Shown piece after piece: positions 12,831 to 22,841 of a stretch of DNA of 64,000 bases. This stretch comes from Cannabis sativa (taxonomy: Eukaryota; Streptophyta; Magnoliopsida; Rosales; Cannabaceae). A program made the position numbers and the translations under genes. Every line of letters begins with the position of its first letter. Within the stretch, counting starts at the first letter, position 1. A model generated the notes under the pieces. That model worked only from the letters and a program-made list of their open reading frames with translations. It searched no databases and was not told where the DNA came from. The stretch is from NCBI RefSeq assembly GCF_029168945.1, contig NC_083604.1, positions 46,619,686-46,683,685 on the forward strand, read 5' to 3'.

Positions 12831-14655
12831 ATTATTGGATGAATGGTCTATAAATCATATAAAGTCATTCTATATTTTCTCTTAAGAAATTAAATGACGA
12901 ATATGATTATATTCCCGAAATTCTATCCCGAAATGATATAAATCCTCAATCTTAGAAATCTCCTACTTGTATGGGCAAATCAAACTTAGAGTTAAATTAG
13001 TAGTGGTGGTCCGAAAGAATTACTCATTATACAGTTACACTTTCACAAGTGTTTCATAGCCATTTTCTATCAATGGATTCAAACTGTATGAGTTGAGTAT
13101 TCTGTGACCAGAATCCACTTCTATTCTAAGAACTCTTTGATGTAACTAAATAAAGTCATCAAGAGACACAACCAAATAAATCTATGGCTTTTGTATCCTT
13201 TTCATAGTGGTTTTGACAAGATCAATCCCTGTAAAGAGTTAATATGCCTATATCCACTGAAAGTATAATCATCTCATTCGTAGATGGATGTACATTCAGG
13301 GGTGGATATGAGTTTTCGTTGTATTCTTAAAACGATCACTCTAGATTTTACCTATGCAAAAGAAATTTGAAATGTTTGAAAAATTTCATGAATTTCTAGC
13401 AATGGTGGAAAACCATTAAGGTAAGTGGTTAAAGATCTTGCGAACTGATAGGGGTGGAGAAAAAGTTAGTAGATATGCAGTTCAAAGATCATTAATTTGA
13501 TTTTTGAATTATATCCAAACTTACCTCCCCAGAAATTCAATTTTCATATTAATAGTTAGTTACTAGTCGTTGCCTAAATCCTTCTATGGTAATATAATTT
13601 CAGAATGATGCAATGGTTGTATACTTAATGTAAATCATTACTAGATTCATGGATGACCTAATCGAAATCTTGAGAAAAGCTAGAACTGCTAACCCTGGTT
13701 TGCATGTTTGTTAGCTATTCTAAGTGATTAGGGGTGGACCATCCCATAGTCATTAGATAAGAAAGTGTTTGTTTAAACAAATACTACTTTTCTAAGAAAA
13801 TGACTAAGTTTGAAAATAAAGTAGCAAATAAAGGAGATAATTTTTTTTTCTTGATTCCAAAAGTGTTCTATCATCCTATTTGACATATGATGATCCCACT
13901 GCCTCTGTTGCCTTGACACAACCAAAGAGGTCAATACCATTTTGTTTTCTTAAACATAATTCACGGTACCTTGTCGTAGTGGGAGAGTTTCTAGGAACTC
14001 ACCTTCTTATGATTTGGAAGACACTAGTGATTAAAATCCATTGTAAGTTTAAACAAGTAATGGATTGTCAAGATAAGAAACTAAGAAGAAAGCCAATGGA
14101 ACTATGGTTTGATCCATTCACATGGAATAAGCTTAAGTTTTCTATTACAAGGACATAAAAGGAAATTTTCGTTAATAAGTCTATTCAATGGACTTAACAA
14201 AATTTCCTGTTCCTAGTATTATAGGTTTGAGTTTATCTAAACCTATGGCTTGTGGTATACCTGGTATTTACTTACTTTAATGCAAGCAACTTACTTTAGT
14301 TAGATGCTGAAGCATTTTCTTTCCAAAGGCAATCTATAGAAGCTTCACAACTTCTGTGCATAGATTTTATTTATCTAAGGAAAAGTCTCAACTATTCCAG
14401 AAAAAATAAAGCCATGAAAGAATTTCTTAAATCAACAGTGAGAGGTCTTAGATATGCTTTTGTATTCCTTAGACCAGACACCTGCTGTTGAGTGAGAGTA
14501 ATGAGTAAGTATCAGATTAATCCAGGAGAGGAACATTGGAAGACAATCAAGTAAATCTTAAGATTAAGAAGAGGAACTATATGTTAGTCAATAAGGGTGT
14601 GTTTAAAACTCTTAGACTACACCACATCAGATTTCAAGACTTGCCTTTGTGCTAG
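12831..14655 (+). pseudogene. Copia-2A pol relic (integrase to RNase H)
   Basis: Scattered words fit Copia pol in order. They are a PTCMGKSN-like GAG-pre-integrase piece near 12960, NDHSRFY (about 13340) and EKFHEFLAMVEN then LRTDRGGE (13385-13458) from integrase, and GLRYA..RPDT, VMS.YQINPG.EHWKTIK and LRRGT (14450-14575) from the end of reverse transcriptase. In-frame stops at 13417-13419 and 14552-14554 recur at the same sites in Copia-2C and 2E. The 92-residue ORF at 13880-14158 lies between and has a partly open equivalent at 57891-58136, but I cannot assign it to a domain. No function remains. Confidence 0.72.
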
Positions 14656-16392
14656 AAAGATCAATTCAAAGCTTGATAAGTTTGAACTTTGTTTATTATT
14701 CTGTTCCTATTGGTGAAGCATAAACATGCCAAATTACTAACTATATTGAGTAATTGTAAATCTTTGAAACCCAACTCACCTTTACCAATGGCTCCGACAT
14801 TTTTTATTGTGATCATATTTGCTTTATAGAAGCGTGTGTGGAAACTAAAATGTTGCTTCATACAGGTAACAGCTCAAGATATTTCTACGATGATATGGTG
14901 TGGACAAAATACCATTATATTTCTCATAACTTGCTGCTATTTCCTCTTCGTTTTTTAAGCACAGAAGAAGAAGAAGAAGAAGAAGAAGAAGAAGAAGAAG
15001 GAGGAGGAAGAGGAGGAGGAGGAGGAGGAGGGGGCAGCGGGTAGGGCAATGAGAGAGAGAGAGAACGAGAAGAGAAGAAGAGAAAGAGACAATTAGTTTT
15101 TTTCTTAATTTTTATTTTTTTAAAATTGTTTTTTTTAATTTTTAAAGAAAAAGAAATTTTTATTTTTTTATCTTTTATTTTTAAAATAATTAATTTTTTT
15201 ATTTTTTTAAATATTTATTTACGTGGACCAATAAAATTGTGCCACGTGTACACGTAGACATTCCACCATGGCAGTTCACAGCCAAAAATGGATGGAAAGG
15301 GCTAAGTGCTAACAGAACTTGGGTTTAGGAGGTTTTACCACCAAAATTTTAGAATTGGGGGTTAGTTGCAAAAACCTGGCCACTTAAGAAGGTTATGCCG
15401 CCTTTGGGCAAGTAATTACACATATAGTCAACCAAAATAAATATTTTCGATAACATATAAAATTTGGTGATAAAATAATTATAAAAAAATTTAAAACATT
15501 TCAACTAAATTTTCAAAACGAGATATACTAATTTCTTGTAATATATTGATAATAAAAAATAAAGTGTCCACCATAACACATTATTTTTGCGACAAACAAT
15601 CAAGTTTTACAAATTTTAGAACAATAAATAATGGAAAAATATGAAAAATAAATATTGGTGGAAATTACATAGTCAAGATAAATCAAATAAGAGAGTGACT
15701 ATATCAAACAAAATGAGAAGAAACTCAAAAAATTTTCTATGATTTATGAATTTCGAAAAATCATCAAAAATTATTTTTAATAATTTTTTAACTGCATAAT
15801 TATCATTAAAAAAATAATATTTATTAAACGGAATCAAAAAATTAATTAAAAATCACCAAAAAATCAGAAATTAAATTCTAATAATACTGGAAAAAAGAAT
15901 CGTCGAAAACGGAGTCAGAAACTACCTTACTCTCTCTCTCTCTCTCTCTGGCAGCCGCGAGTGGGCTTCGTCCCAGCAGGTTGTCTTCAACCTTTAGCAG
16001 CCACCATGGTTGTAAAACAGGTTTGTGCGATCCGGTTCAGACCCGTACAAGTTGAGATGAAATTTCGGCCAAAAAATTGATGAAACGGATGGGAAAAAGA
16101 GGGGTTTTGATCGGTTAACAATTTCTAAGAGATCTATGATGTTAATTTTGGGTATAAATGCAAGAAATTAAATAAATCTTATTGAGTAATCCGAAAATTT
16201 AAGAACACCAAGCAACATATTTATCTCATCCAATTCGAAAAGTTAAATGAGTAGAAACATTTTAAATCAAATTTCATATTATAATCAATAGAATTGAAAA
16301 ACACAAAATTAATTTCATAAAGAAATATATAAACCCTAAAAGTTTAATCTTAAAATTCTCCTAATTTACTCAATAATTTTATGCAAGTAATA
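14656..16392. other. Unassigned 1.7-kb segment with microsatellites
   Basis: This joins the broken end of Copia-2A to the Gypsy-1 target site. It holds a GAA/GGA microsatellite at 14964-15031, a short AG run at 15051-15062, T-rich DNA, and a CT tract at about 15931-15949. A GC-richer stretch follows (GGCAGCCGCGAGTGGG, about 15950-16030). Ending with TAATA at 16388-16392, it continues after Gypsy-1 at 25002-25181, which is the Copia-1 5' leader, so its right part is probably Copia-1 leader or gag sequence. No zinc knuckle or capsid motif is readable. The ORFs at 14661 and 14838 are not supported. Confidence 0.45.
14964..15031. repeat. GAA/GGA microsatellite
   Basis: About 68 bp of GAA units passing into GGA units. 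It creates a false poly-Glu/Gly ORF on the plus strand. Confidence 0.9.
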
Positions 16393-16892
16393 TGTAACGC
16401 CCTAATGCTAAGGCACGCTACAGTGCTTTTTCAATTAATGTGCAATCTTTGCTAATCAAAGAAGTTTCTCGAAAAACGTGTTAAATTTAAACTTTTGCAT
16501 TAAATATTAAACTTCGTAATATAATAAAATATTTACAAAGCCGGGATCCCGTTTTCAAACTTTGTAAAATTTACTTTTTAAAATATACATTTCAAAATAC
16601 ACAATTTACTGGTCGCACAGGGACTTTCAAAATACAACTCCCAGATGTCCCGAGACCGAACACTCCAGGTCGCGCTGCTTGACATGTACAATCCCATCTG
16701 AGCTCGGGTTCACTCCTGTTCAGTCTTAGTCTTTCCTTTACCTACACATGGAAGCAGAACTGTGAGTCGACAGACTCAGTAAGAAATGCATATAACATAT
16801 CATATAATTTCTGACCTGTAAATAGGAGCCCATACACCTATTTACAGAGCTTAACAGATGAGTATGAACGTTCAAAATACTTGTGCTATTGA

Positions 16893-17180
16893 CCATGATA
16901 TCACTCTTACCAGCTTTATAATCGAGCTGTAGGACCGACACTATGTTTGCGCCGCTATGATAGCGTCAACAACACCCAAAAGTATAATTGGCCATGATAT
17001 CACTCTTAACCAGTACGATGCCTGTACTGCTGAACCGACACGATGGTTGTGTCGCTATGATAGTACCAATTCATACTTTCGGAGGAGAATATCACTCTTA
17101 ACCAGTACGATGCCTGTACTGCTGAACCGACACAATGATTGTGTCGCTATGATATCACCCGAACATATATAATGATACAA
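16893..17180. repeat. Gypsy-1 LTR tandem hairpin array (three units, 93-99 bp)
   Basis: Units start at 16893, 16992 and about 17085, each opening with ATATCACTCTTA. Units 2 and 3 each hold two perfect hairpins with 6-bp arms and 7-nt loops: CAGTAC-GATGCCT-GTACTG (17011-17029, 17103-17121) and CGACAC-N7-GTGTCG (17036-17054, 17128-17146). Unit 1 has weaker counterparts. Just upstream is an 11-bp-arm hairpin, CTGTAAATAGG / CCTATTTACAG (16815-16846). The same array is at 23343-23630. Confidence 0.85.
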
Positions 17181-17510
17181 ATAGCATGCATATATATCAT
17201 ACATATACATACACACAGATAATCACATCACACATTATACACAGTTCTTACCTGTTTTCCGAATTCAAGAATGCTGGCCGACCTGAACGGAAATGCTCGT
17301 GCTAGATGGATGCCCTAATCATATTAGTTGTAACACAGATGAGTGACTCGCTAAATCACTTTCCGTGGACTTAAATTTGAAACCAAAAGTTTTCCTATCG
17401 ATAAAAAACAAGGAAATACTCTAAATATCTCAAAATTGGGCAAAACTACGGTTCTAAAAATTCCCCCAACTGGCAGACCGGTTCCCAACCGGAAGTCCAG
17501 TTCTGGGTCA

Positions 17511-17562
17511 CCAACCGGTCGACCGGTCGCCACAGGTCCCCCAGAACCGGAATTCCGGTTCT
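17511..17562. repeat. Palindrome pair in Gypsy-1 LTR
   Basis: ACCGGTCGACCGGT is a perfect 14-bp palindrome, and AGAACCGGAATTCCGGTTCT (17543-17562) a perfect 20-bp palindrome, in an otherwise AT-rich LTR. In the other LTR the 20-bp palindrome is kept, while the 14-bp one has one change. Confidence 0.8.
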
Positions 17563-18540
17563 GTGCTGGGAACCCGAAAAATCTCCCCTTGAACTCAAAA
17601 CTCAACCGAACTTAACCAAACTCTCCAGGGTACCTATACAATGCATAAACAACCATTTCTAACCAGAATTTCACAGAACAATCCATCAATACTCAAGTTG
17701 CCATTAAAGCTTAAAACTTTAAACTCAAAGTTGCATAGAACCAACAATAAACCTTAAAACCAGATGCTATGAACTTAGATTAACTCAAATGAACCCTAAC
17801 ATTCAGACTAAACAAACATCACACTCTAACAGCCACTATCTAGGAAAAACATAACTTAAAATCAATGGAAACCTAGAAAAATACAACTAAAGAAGAACTA
17901 GAGTTACCTTTGATCGACCTCCTTGAATTCCTTGCTGAAATCCCAAAAAAAAACTATTGAATTAAGGTGATTCTCCTTTGGTTTTGGTCCCAGCCGAAAG
18001 AGGGAAAGAGAGAGGGTTCAAGAGAGTGAATTCCAATTTTTTTTGATTTTTCTTCCAAAGAGAAATGGATTTTCTCTAGCTAAATCCTTGCTGAAATTAA
18101 AAGCCACTTGTCACTTCCCTAGGCAGCCACCACACTATTCCTTAAAAAGACTTAAATGCCCTTAAGGTTAAACTTAGGTATTACCAAGACTAGGGGTAAA
18201 ATGGTCAAATCCCATAACCCCGCTCAACCCCGATAATTTATTTTCTCTAAAATATTTCCCACTAAGAAATAAGTTCTAAACTTACCCTTGTGATCAAACT
18301 AACCATCCATCGCATTTTCCGTTGTCGCCGAGCAAAAGTTATAAAAATAACATATTTCACATATAAGCTAAATAATACCCTTAGAGTTTAATAAAATCTC
18401 CGAAATTGAGAAATTATAAGTCTAATATTTATTTCTAAATATTGGGGTCCACAATTAAATTAATTCACAAATAATAATAAAATAATAAACATTAGTGCTA
18501 ATTGCCTTTACTAATCCAAATTACTAAAGCTGTCATTACA

Positions 18541-18557
18541 ATTATCCCCCCGTTAAA
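18541..18557 (-). promoter_or_regulatory. Gypsy-1 polypurine tract
   Basis: On the minus strand AACGGGGGGATAAT directly abuts the 3' LTR, the expected second-strand primer. Confidence 0.75.
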
Positions 18558-19750
18558 AGGATTTCGTCCTCCAAATCTAACCTGAATAGTTCTGGATGTT
18601 GAGTCCTCATATCAGACTCCAATTCCCAAGTGGCTTCTTCCACCTTACTGTTCCTCCAGAGCACCTTAACCAGTGCAATAGTCTTGTTCCGAAGAACTTT
18701 TTCCTTTCGATCCAGAATCTGTACAGGTTGCTCTTCATAGGATAAGTCTGGCTGCAGTTCAAGGGCTTCATAACTCAAGACATGAGTCGGGTCTAACACG
18801 TATTTCCTTAACATGGAGATGTGAAATACGTCATGAACAGCCGATAACGCTGGTGTTAAAGCTAGCCGATATGCTACCTGCCCAACCCTCTCAAGTATCT
18901 GAAATGGCCCAATGAACCTAGGGCTTAACTTACCCTTCTTCCCGAAGCGCCTAATACCCTTCATTGGTGAAACCCGCAGGAAAACATGTTCCCCTGCCTG
19001 AAATGTAACATCTCTGCGCTTCGGATCAGCATAACTTTTCTGCCTGCTTTGAGAAGCACGCATCCGAGCCTTGATCTTATCAATAGCCTCATTGGTTCTC
19101 TGCACTAACTCTGGACCCAAGTACTTCCTTTCTCCCATCTCGTCCCAATGAATAGGAGAACGACATTTTCTACCATATAACATCTCATAGGGAGCCATCC
19201 CTATTGTACTCTGGTAGCTATTGTTGTAGGAGAATTCAATTAAAGGCAAGTACTTACTCCACGAGTCCTCAAAATCCATAACACGGGCTCGTAGTAAGTC
19301 TTCCAGAATCTGAATAGTTCTTTCTAACTGACCATCAGTCTGAGGGTGAAAGGCTGTGCTAAACTTTAACTTGGTACCCATAGCCTTCTGAGGACTCACC
19401 CAAAACTTTGATCCAAACTTTGGATCCCTATCTGACACAATAGATTTAGGGGCTCCATGGAGACAAACTATCTCCCTCACATACAATTCAGCGTACTGAT
19501 CCACTGAATATGTAACTTTCACTGGTAGAAAGTGAGCTGATTTTTTTGTGAATTCGTCCACTATGTCCCTTACTGAATCATACATTCCCGTAGTTCTAGG
19601 TATTCCAGTTACAAAGTCCATTGCAATGTCCTCCCACTTCCACTCAGGAAGGACTAAAGATTGCAGTAACCCTACCGGCCTCTGGTGTTCAGCTTTAATT
19701 TGCTGGCAGGTTAAACACTTGGACACATAATCCACCACTTCTCTTTTCAT
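18542..19750 (-). pseudogene. Gypsy-1 integrase and chromodomain-like tail (open, upstream stop)
   Basis: A 402-residue open stretch. It starts just inside the zinc-binding domain (CLTCQQIKAEHQ near residue 13). The DD35E core follows, with Asp in AMDFVTG (about 44), Asp in VSDRDPKF (about 108) and Glu in GQLERTIQ (about 144). The C-terminal GPFQILERVG..AYRLALP-type module precedes a tail with VLWRNSKVEEATWELESDM, the degenerate chromodomain of Tekay/Del-type elements. A single TAG just upstream (19757-19759) separates it from the rest of pol. The catalytic residues are all present. The protein would integrate cDNA and target chromatin. Confidence 0.9.
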
Positions 19751-19756
19751 CCCATA

Positions 19757-21940
19757 CTACCAAAAATAGGATTTTAAATCCTGATACATTTTGGTGGTTC
19801 CCGGATGCAATGAATAAGGTGTGGTATGAGCTTCATCAAGTACCTCCTTCTTGATCTCTTCAACATTAGAAGCACAATCTCGAGCTTTAAATAACAACAT
19901 TCCACTGTTCGAGACTAAAAAGTCTTTAGGCCGACCGGCCATTACATTGTCTCGAACCTCAACTAACTCAGGATATTCCAATTGCGCTTTTCTGATTCTT
20001 TCATCAGATTGAAGTGTTAAACTGTGTAACTTTCCAACTACGAATTCAATCCCTGCGTTAACCATTTCAGAGACTAGTTAAGGGCTAACAGAACAGTAGT
20101 ACAAACTTGCTCTATACCCTTTTTACTCAAAGCATCAGTCACAACATTGGCCTTCCCGGAGTGATATAAAATTTCACAATCGTAGTCCTTAACCAATTCC
20201 AGCCATCTTCTCTGCCTCATGTTCAAATCCTTCTAGGTGAAAAAGTACTTGAGACTCTTATGATCAGTATAAATCTCACTTTTTTCACCATAAAGATAAT
20301 GTCGCCATATCTTTAAAGCCAAAAACCACCGCAACATGTTCTAAATCATGAGTTGGATAGCGCTGCCCATAATCTTTCAGTTGACGAGAGGCATAGGCTG
20401 TAACTCTGTCAGCTTGCATCAGAACACATCCCAGACCCTGTCTAGATGCATCATAGTAAACCACGAATTTCTCTTGATCTGATGGCAAAGCTAACAACGG
20501 AGCTGTTATCAAACGTTGCTTTAACTCCTGGAAACTTGTTTCACATTTATCTGACCACACAAATCTCTGATTTTTCTTGGTCAACTCGGTTAGGGGCATA
20601 GAAATTTTAGAAAATCCTTCGATGAAACGTCGATAATACCTTGCTAAACCGAGAAAACTTCGAACTTCCGTCACAGACTTGGGCCTTGGCCAGTTCTTCA
20701 CTGATTCTACCTTGTTTGGGTCAACTATAATTCCATTCTTTCCAACAATATGACCCAGAAAGGACACCTCAGACAACCAGAATTCGCACTTTTTAAACTT
20801 TGCATACAACTTATGATCCCTAAGTCGCTGCAATACCATTCGGAGATGATGCTCGTGCTCCTTTTCTGACTGAGAGTATACAAGAATGTCATCGATAAAC
20901 ACTATAACGCAGTTATCGAGGAAATCCTTGAATACCCTATTCATAAAATCCATAAAGGCCGTAGGAGCATTAGTCAATCCGAATGATATTACCAGAAACT
21001 CATAGTGCCCATATCTGGTTCTAAAAGCAGTCTTCGGTATGTCCTCCTCTCGAATTCTAAGTTGATGATAACCAGACCGTAAATCAATCTTCGAAAACAC
21101 TGTCTTTCCCTGAAGCTGATCGAACAGATGGTCGATTCTGGGCAACGGGTACTTGTTCTTAATCATCAGCTTGTTTAGTTCCTGATAATCGATACACATT
21201 CTGAGGGAACCATCCTTCTTTTTCACAAATAGAACCGGAGCTCCCCAGGGCGATACACTGGGTCGGATAAACCCAATGTCAAGCATCCCCTGAAGTTGTA
21301 ACTTAAGCTCCTTGAGTTCTGCTAGAGCCATCCTATATGGAGCTTTAGAAACAGGTTCGACTCCAAGTGCCAAATCAATTACAAAATCAATTTCTCGCTG
21401 TGGGGGCAATCCCGGCAACTCCTCGGGAAACACGTCGAGAAAATCTCTTACCACCCTGACTACCTCAGGCCCAAATGGTTCAGGTCTGCTGGAGTCAATT
21501 ACCACTGCTAGAAATCCTACATAGACACTGCATAGTAAATATCTAGCCCTTAATACAGAAATAACCGGGATCCAGAACCCTTGGATTGATCCAACATAAC
21601 CAAATGGATCTTCACTTTCCAGATGAAATAAAATCACCATTTTCCGCCTACGACCTATACTGGCCGAATACTTGGACAAAAAATCCATTTCCAGTATAAT
21701 GTCAAACTCAGTTAATTTCAGCTCTATAAGATCAACACATAACTCCCTATCTTCGATTCTAACGGGCATAGACCTACTACGCCTATTAGAGACCACCAAC
21801 TCCCCACTAGGCACTAGGGTTCCAAACCCTCTTCCTAAAATATTCCAAGGCCTACCCAAAATGAATTATTCTCATAACTACATATAAACGTGCGACTCCT
21901 GAATCAAACAACACGATATAAAAGAAGTTGTTTACAGGGA
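19757..21940 (-). pseudogene. Gypsy-1 protease, reverse transcriptase and RNase H (broken)
   Basis: A protease active-site word, LFDSGV, lies at about 21900-21920, cut by a stop near 21866. The protease tail [12 protein letters not shown] opens the 524-residue ORF 20285-21859. RT follows with [16 protein letters not shown] and the catalytic FIDDILVYS (20876-20899), then RNase H from [11 protein letters not shown] frameshift near 20310 ends that ORF. The RNase H remainder is readable in another frame, with a nonsense TAG near 20236. ORF 19757-20065 then carries the integrase zinc-domain His pair. Four lesions, but every domain is still recognisable. Confidence 0.88.
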
Positions 21941-21941
21941 G

Positions 21942-22667
21942 CTAACCTGCCACTACAGAAGGGCTTGCTGCATCATCAGCTTGAGCATTAGCATACACCG
22001 GAGTAGGAACAAATACCACTTCCTGCTCTTGTTCTTCTTTCTCCACCTGTGGGCAATCTTTCTTAAAATGCCCAACCTTGCCACATTGAAAACATACCTT
22101 TCGGTTGCATTCTCTGGAATGATGTTTCATGCAACATGGGCACTTAGGGTAAGAATAACCCTGGCGTCCACCCTTGCCTTGAAACCTTTGGAACCGCTTG
22201 TTCTGTCTTAAACCCACCACTGATGACGTAGGTTTCCTCTTCCGCTCAATCATGGAGCTCCTACCACTTTCACCATAATCTGGATTCAGGCAGGTAAAAT
22301 TCTGACCCTCCACCATAATCTCCTGAGGTCTCATAATAATTTCCTCAGGGCTTTCAGCCCAAAAAGCATTCTTCATATTTGAACCTCCCTGAAAGTCTGA
22401 AGGTTCTTGGATCCAAATCTTTCCATGCAATGGTTCCACTTGATTACCAGCCATTCCATACTTTGCTGGTAATACCGAATCAAAAATGATTGGCATATGT
22501 GGCAAAGATACTACAGGAGACCTTTGTTGTTTCAACTTCTGAATCTCTTCTTCATGTCGTTGAATCACAGCTTCCATTTTTACAAACCTTTGCTCCAAGT
22601 CAGTCTGGTCAGGAAACGGCCTATTTACATACTTACTACCGCACTTACAGATTTTAAGGCAATGCAC
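21942..22667 (-). pseudogene. Gypsy-1 gag, capsid core deleted
   Basis: 241 residues. An N-terminal coiled stretch (EEEIQKLKQQ, about 38-50) passes straight to the C-terminal linker. A CPCC..HHSREC knuckle (about 177-188) and a canonical CX2CX4HX4C knuckle, CFQCGKVGHFKKDC (about 192-205), bind RNA. The retrotransposon gag core expected in between, about 100-150 residues that build the particle, is absent; the junction lies near the PSDFQGG residues (about 88-95). The frame stays open across it. It lies 0.2 kb from the primer-binding site, as gag should. Such a protein could bind RNA but is unlikely to assemble particles. Confidence 0.85.
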
Positions 22668-22824
22668 TTAACATAATTAATTATAATCTAATATGCTTCC
22701 TAATAGGGTTTCACATTCACAATATTTAAAATACTAAACAAGTACGGGCTTACTGAACCGTGAACCAAGCTTTCTCTGATGAAGATTGTACATGTCTTAG
22801 CAAGCTTCGGTAGACAAACCTGGC

Positions 22825-22837
22825 GGCTTTGATACCA
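22825..22837 (-). promoter_or_regulatory. Gypsy-1 primer-binding site
   Basis: Minus strand TGGTATCAAAGCC, four bases from the LTR. One change from the initiator tRNA-Met type TGGTATCAGAGCC. Confidence 0.8.
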
Positions 22838-22841
22838 AAAT

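Larger units (their letters stand above)
7187..14655 (+). mobile_element. Copia-2A: Copia element with dead pol, 3' end lost
   Basis: A 5' LTR (7187-9043, TGTTGGG...TCCAACA) is followed by a primer-binding site, a long AT-rich leader, and a pol region recognisable only as scattered integrase and reverse transcriptase words. Alignment with Copia-2C and 2E shows the copy stops in mid-interior at about 14655, after TTGTGCTAGAAAG. Its 3' part and 3' LTR are absent, so no target duplication can be read. It sits inside Copia-1 on the opposite strand. Shared stop codons with the other copies mean it was non-autonomous when it moved. Confidence 0.8.
16393..18540 (-). repeat. Gypsy-1 3' LTR
   Basis: 2,148 bp. 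It contains a three-unit tandem array with hairpins (16893-17180) and a palindrome block (about 17470-17565). The small ORFs in it (16738-16941, 16957-17172, 17351-17605) recur in the other LTR, but only because the LTRs are near-identical. They have no protein features. Confidence 0.92.

Noticed and set aside
14838..15044. 68-residue ORF with poly-Glu and poly-Gly
   Set aside because: Produced by the GAA/GGA microsatellite; no conserved flanking protein sequence.
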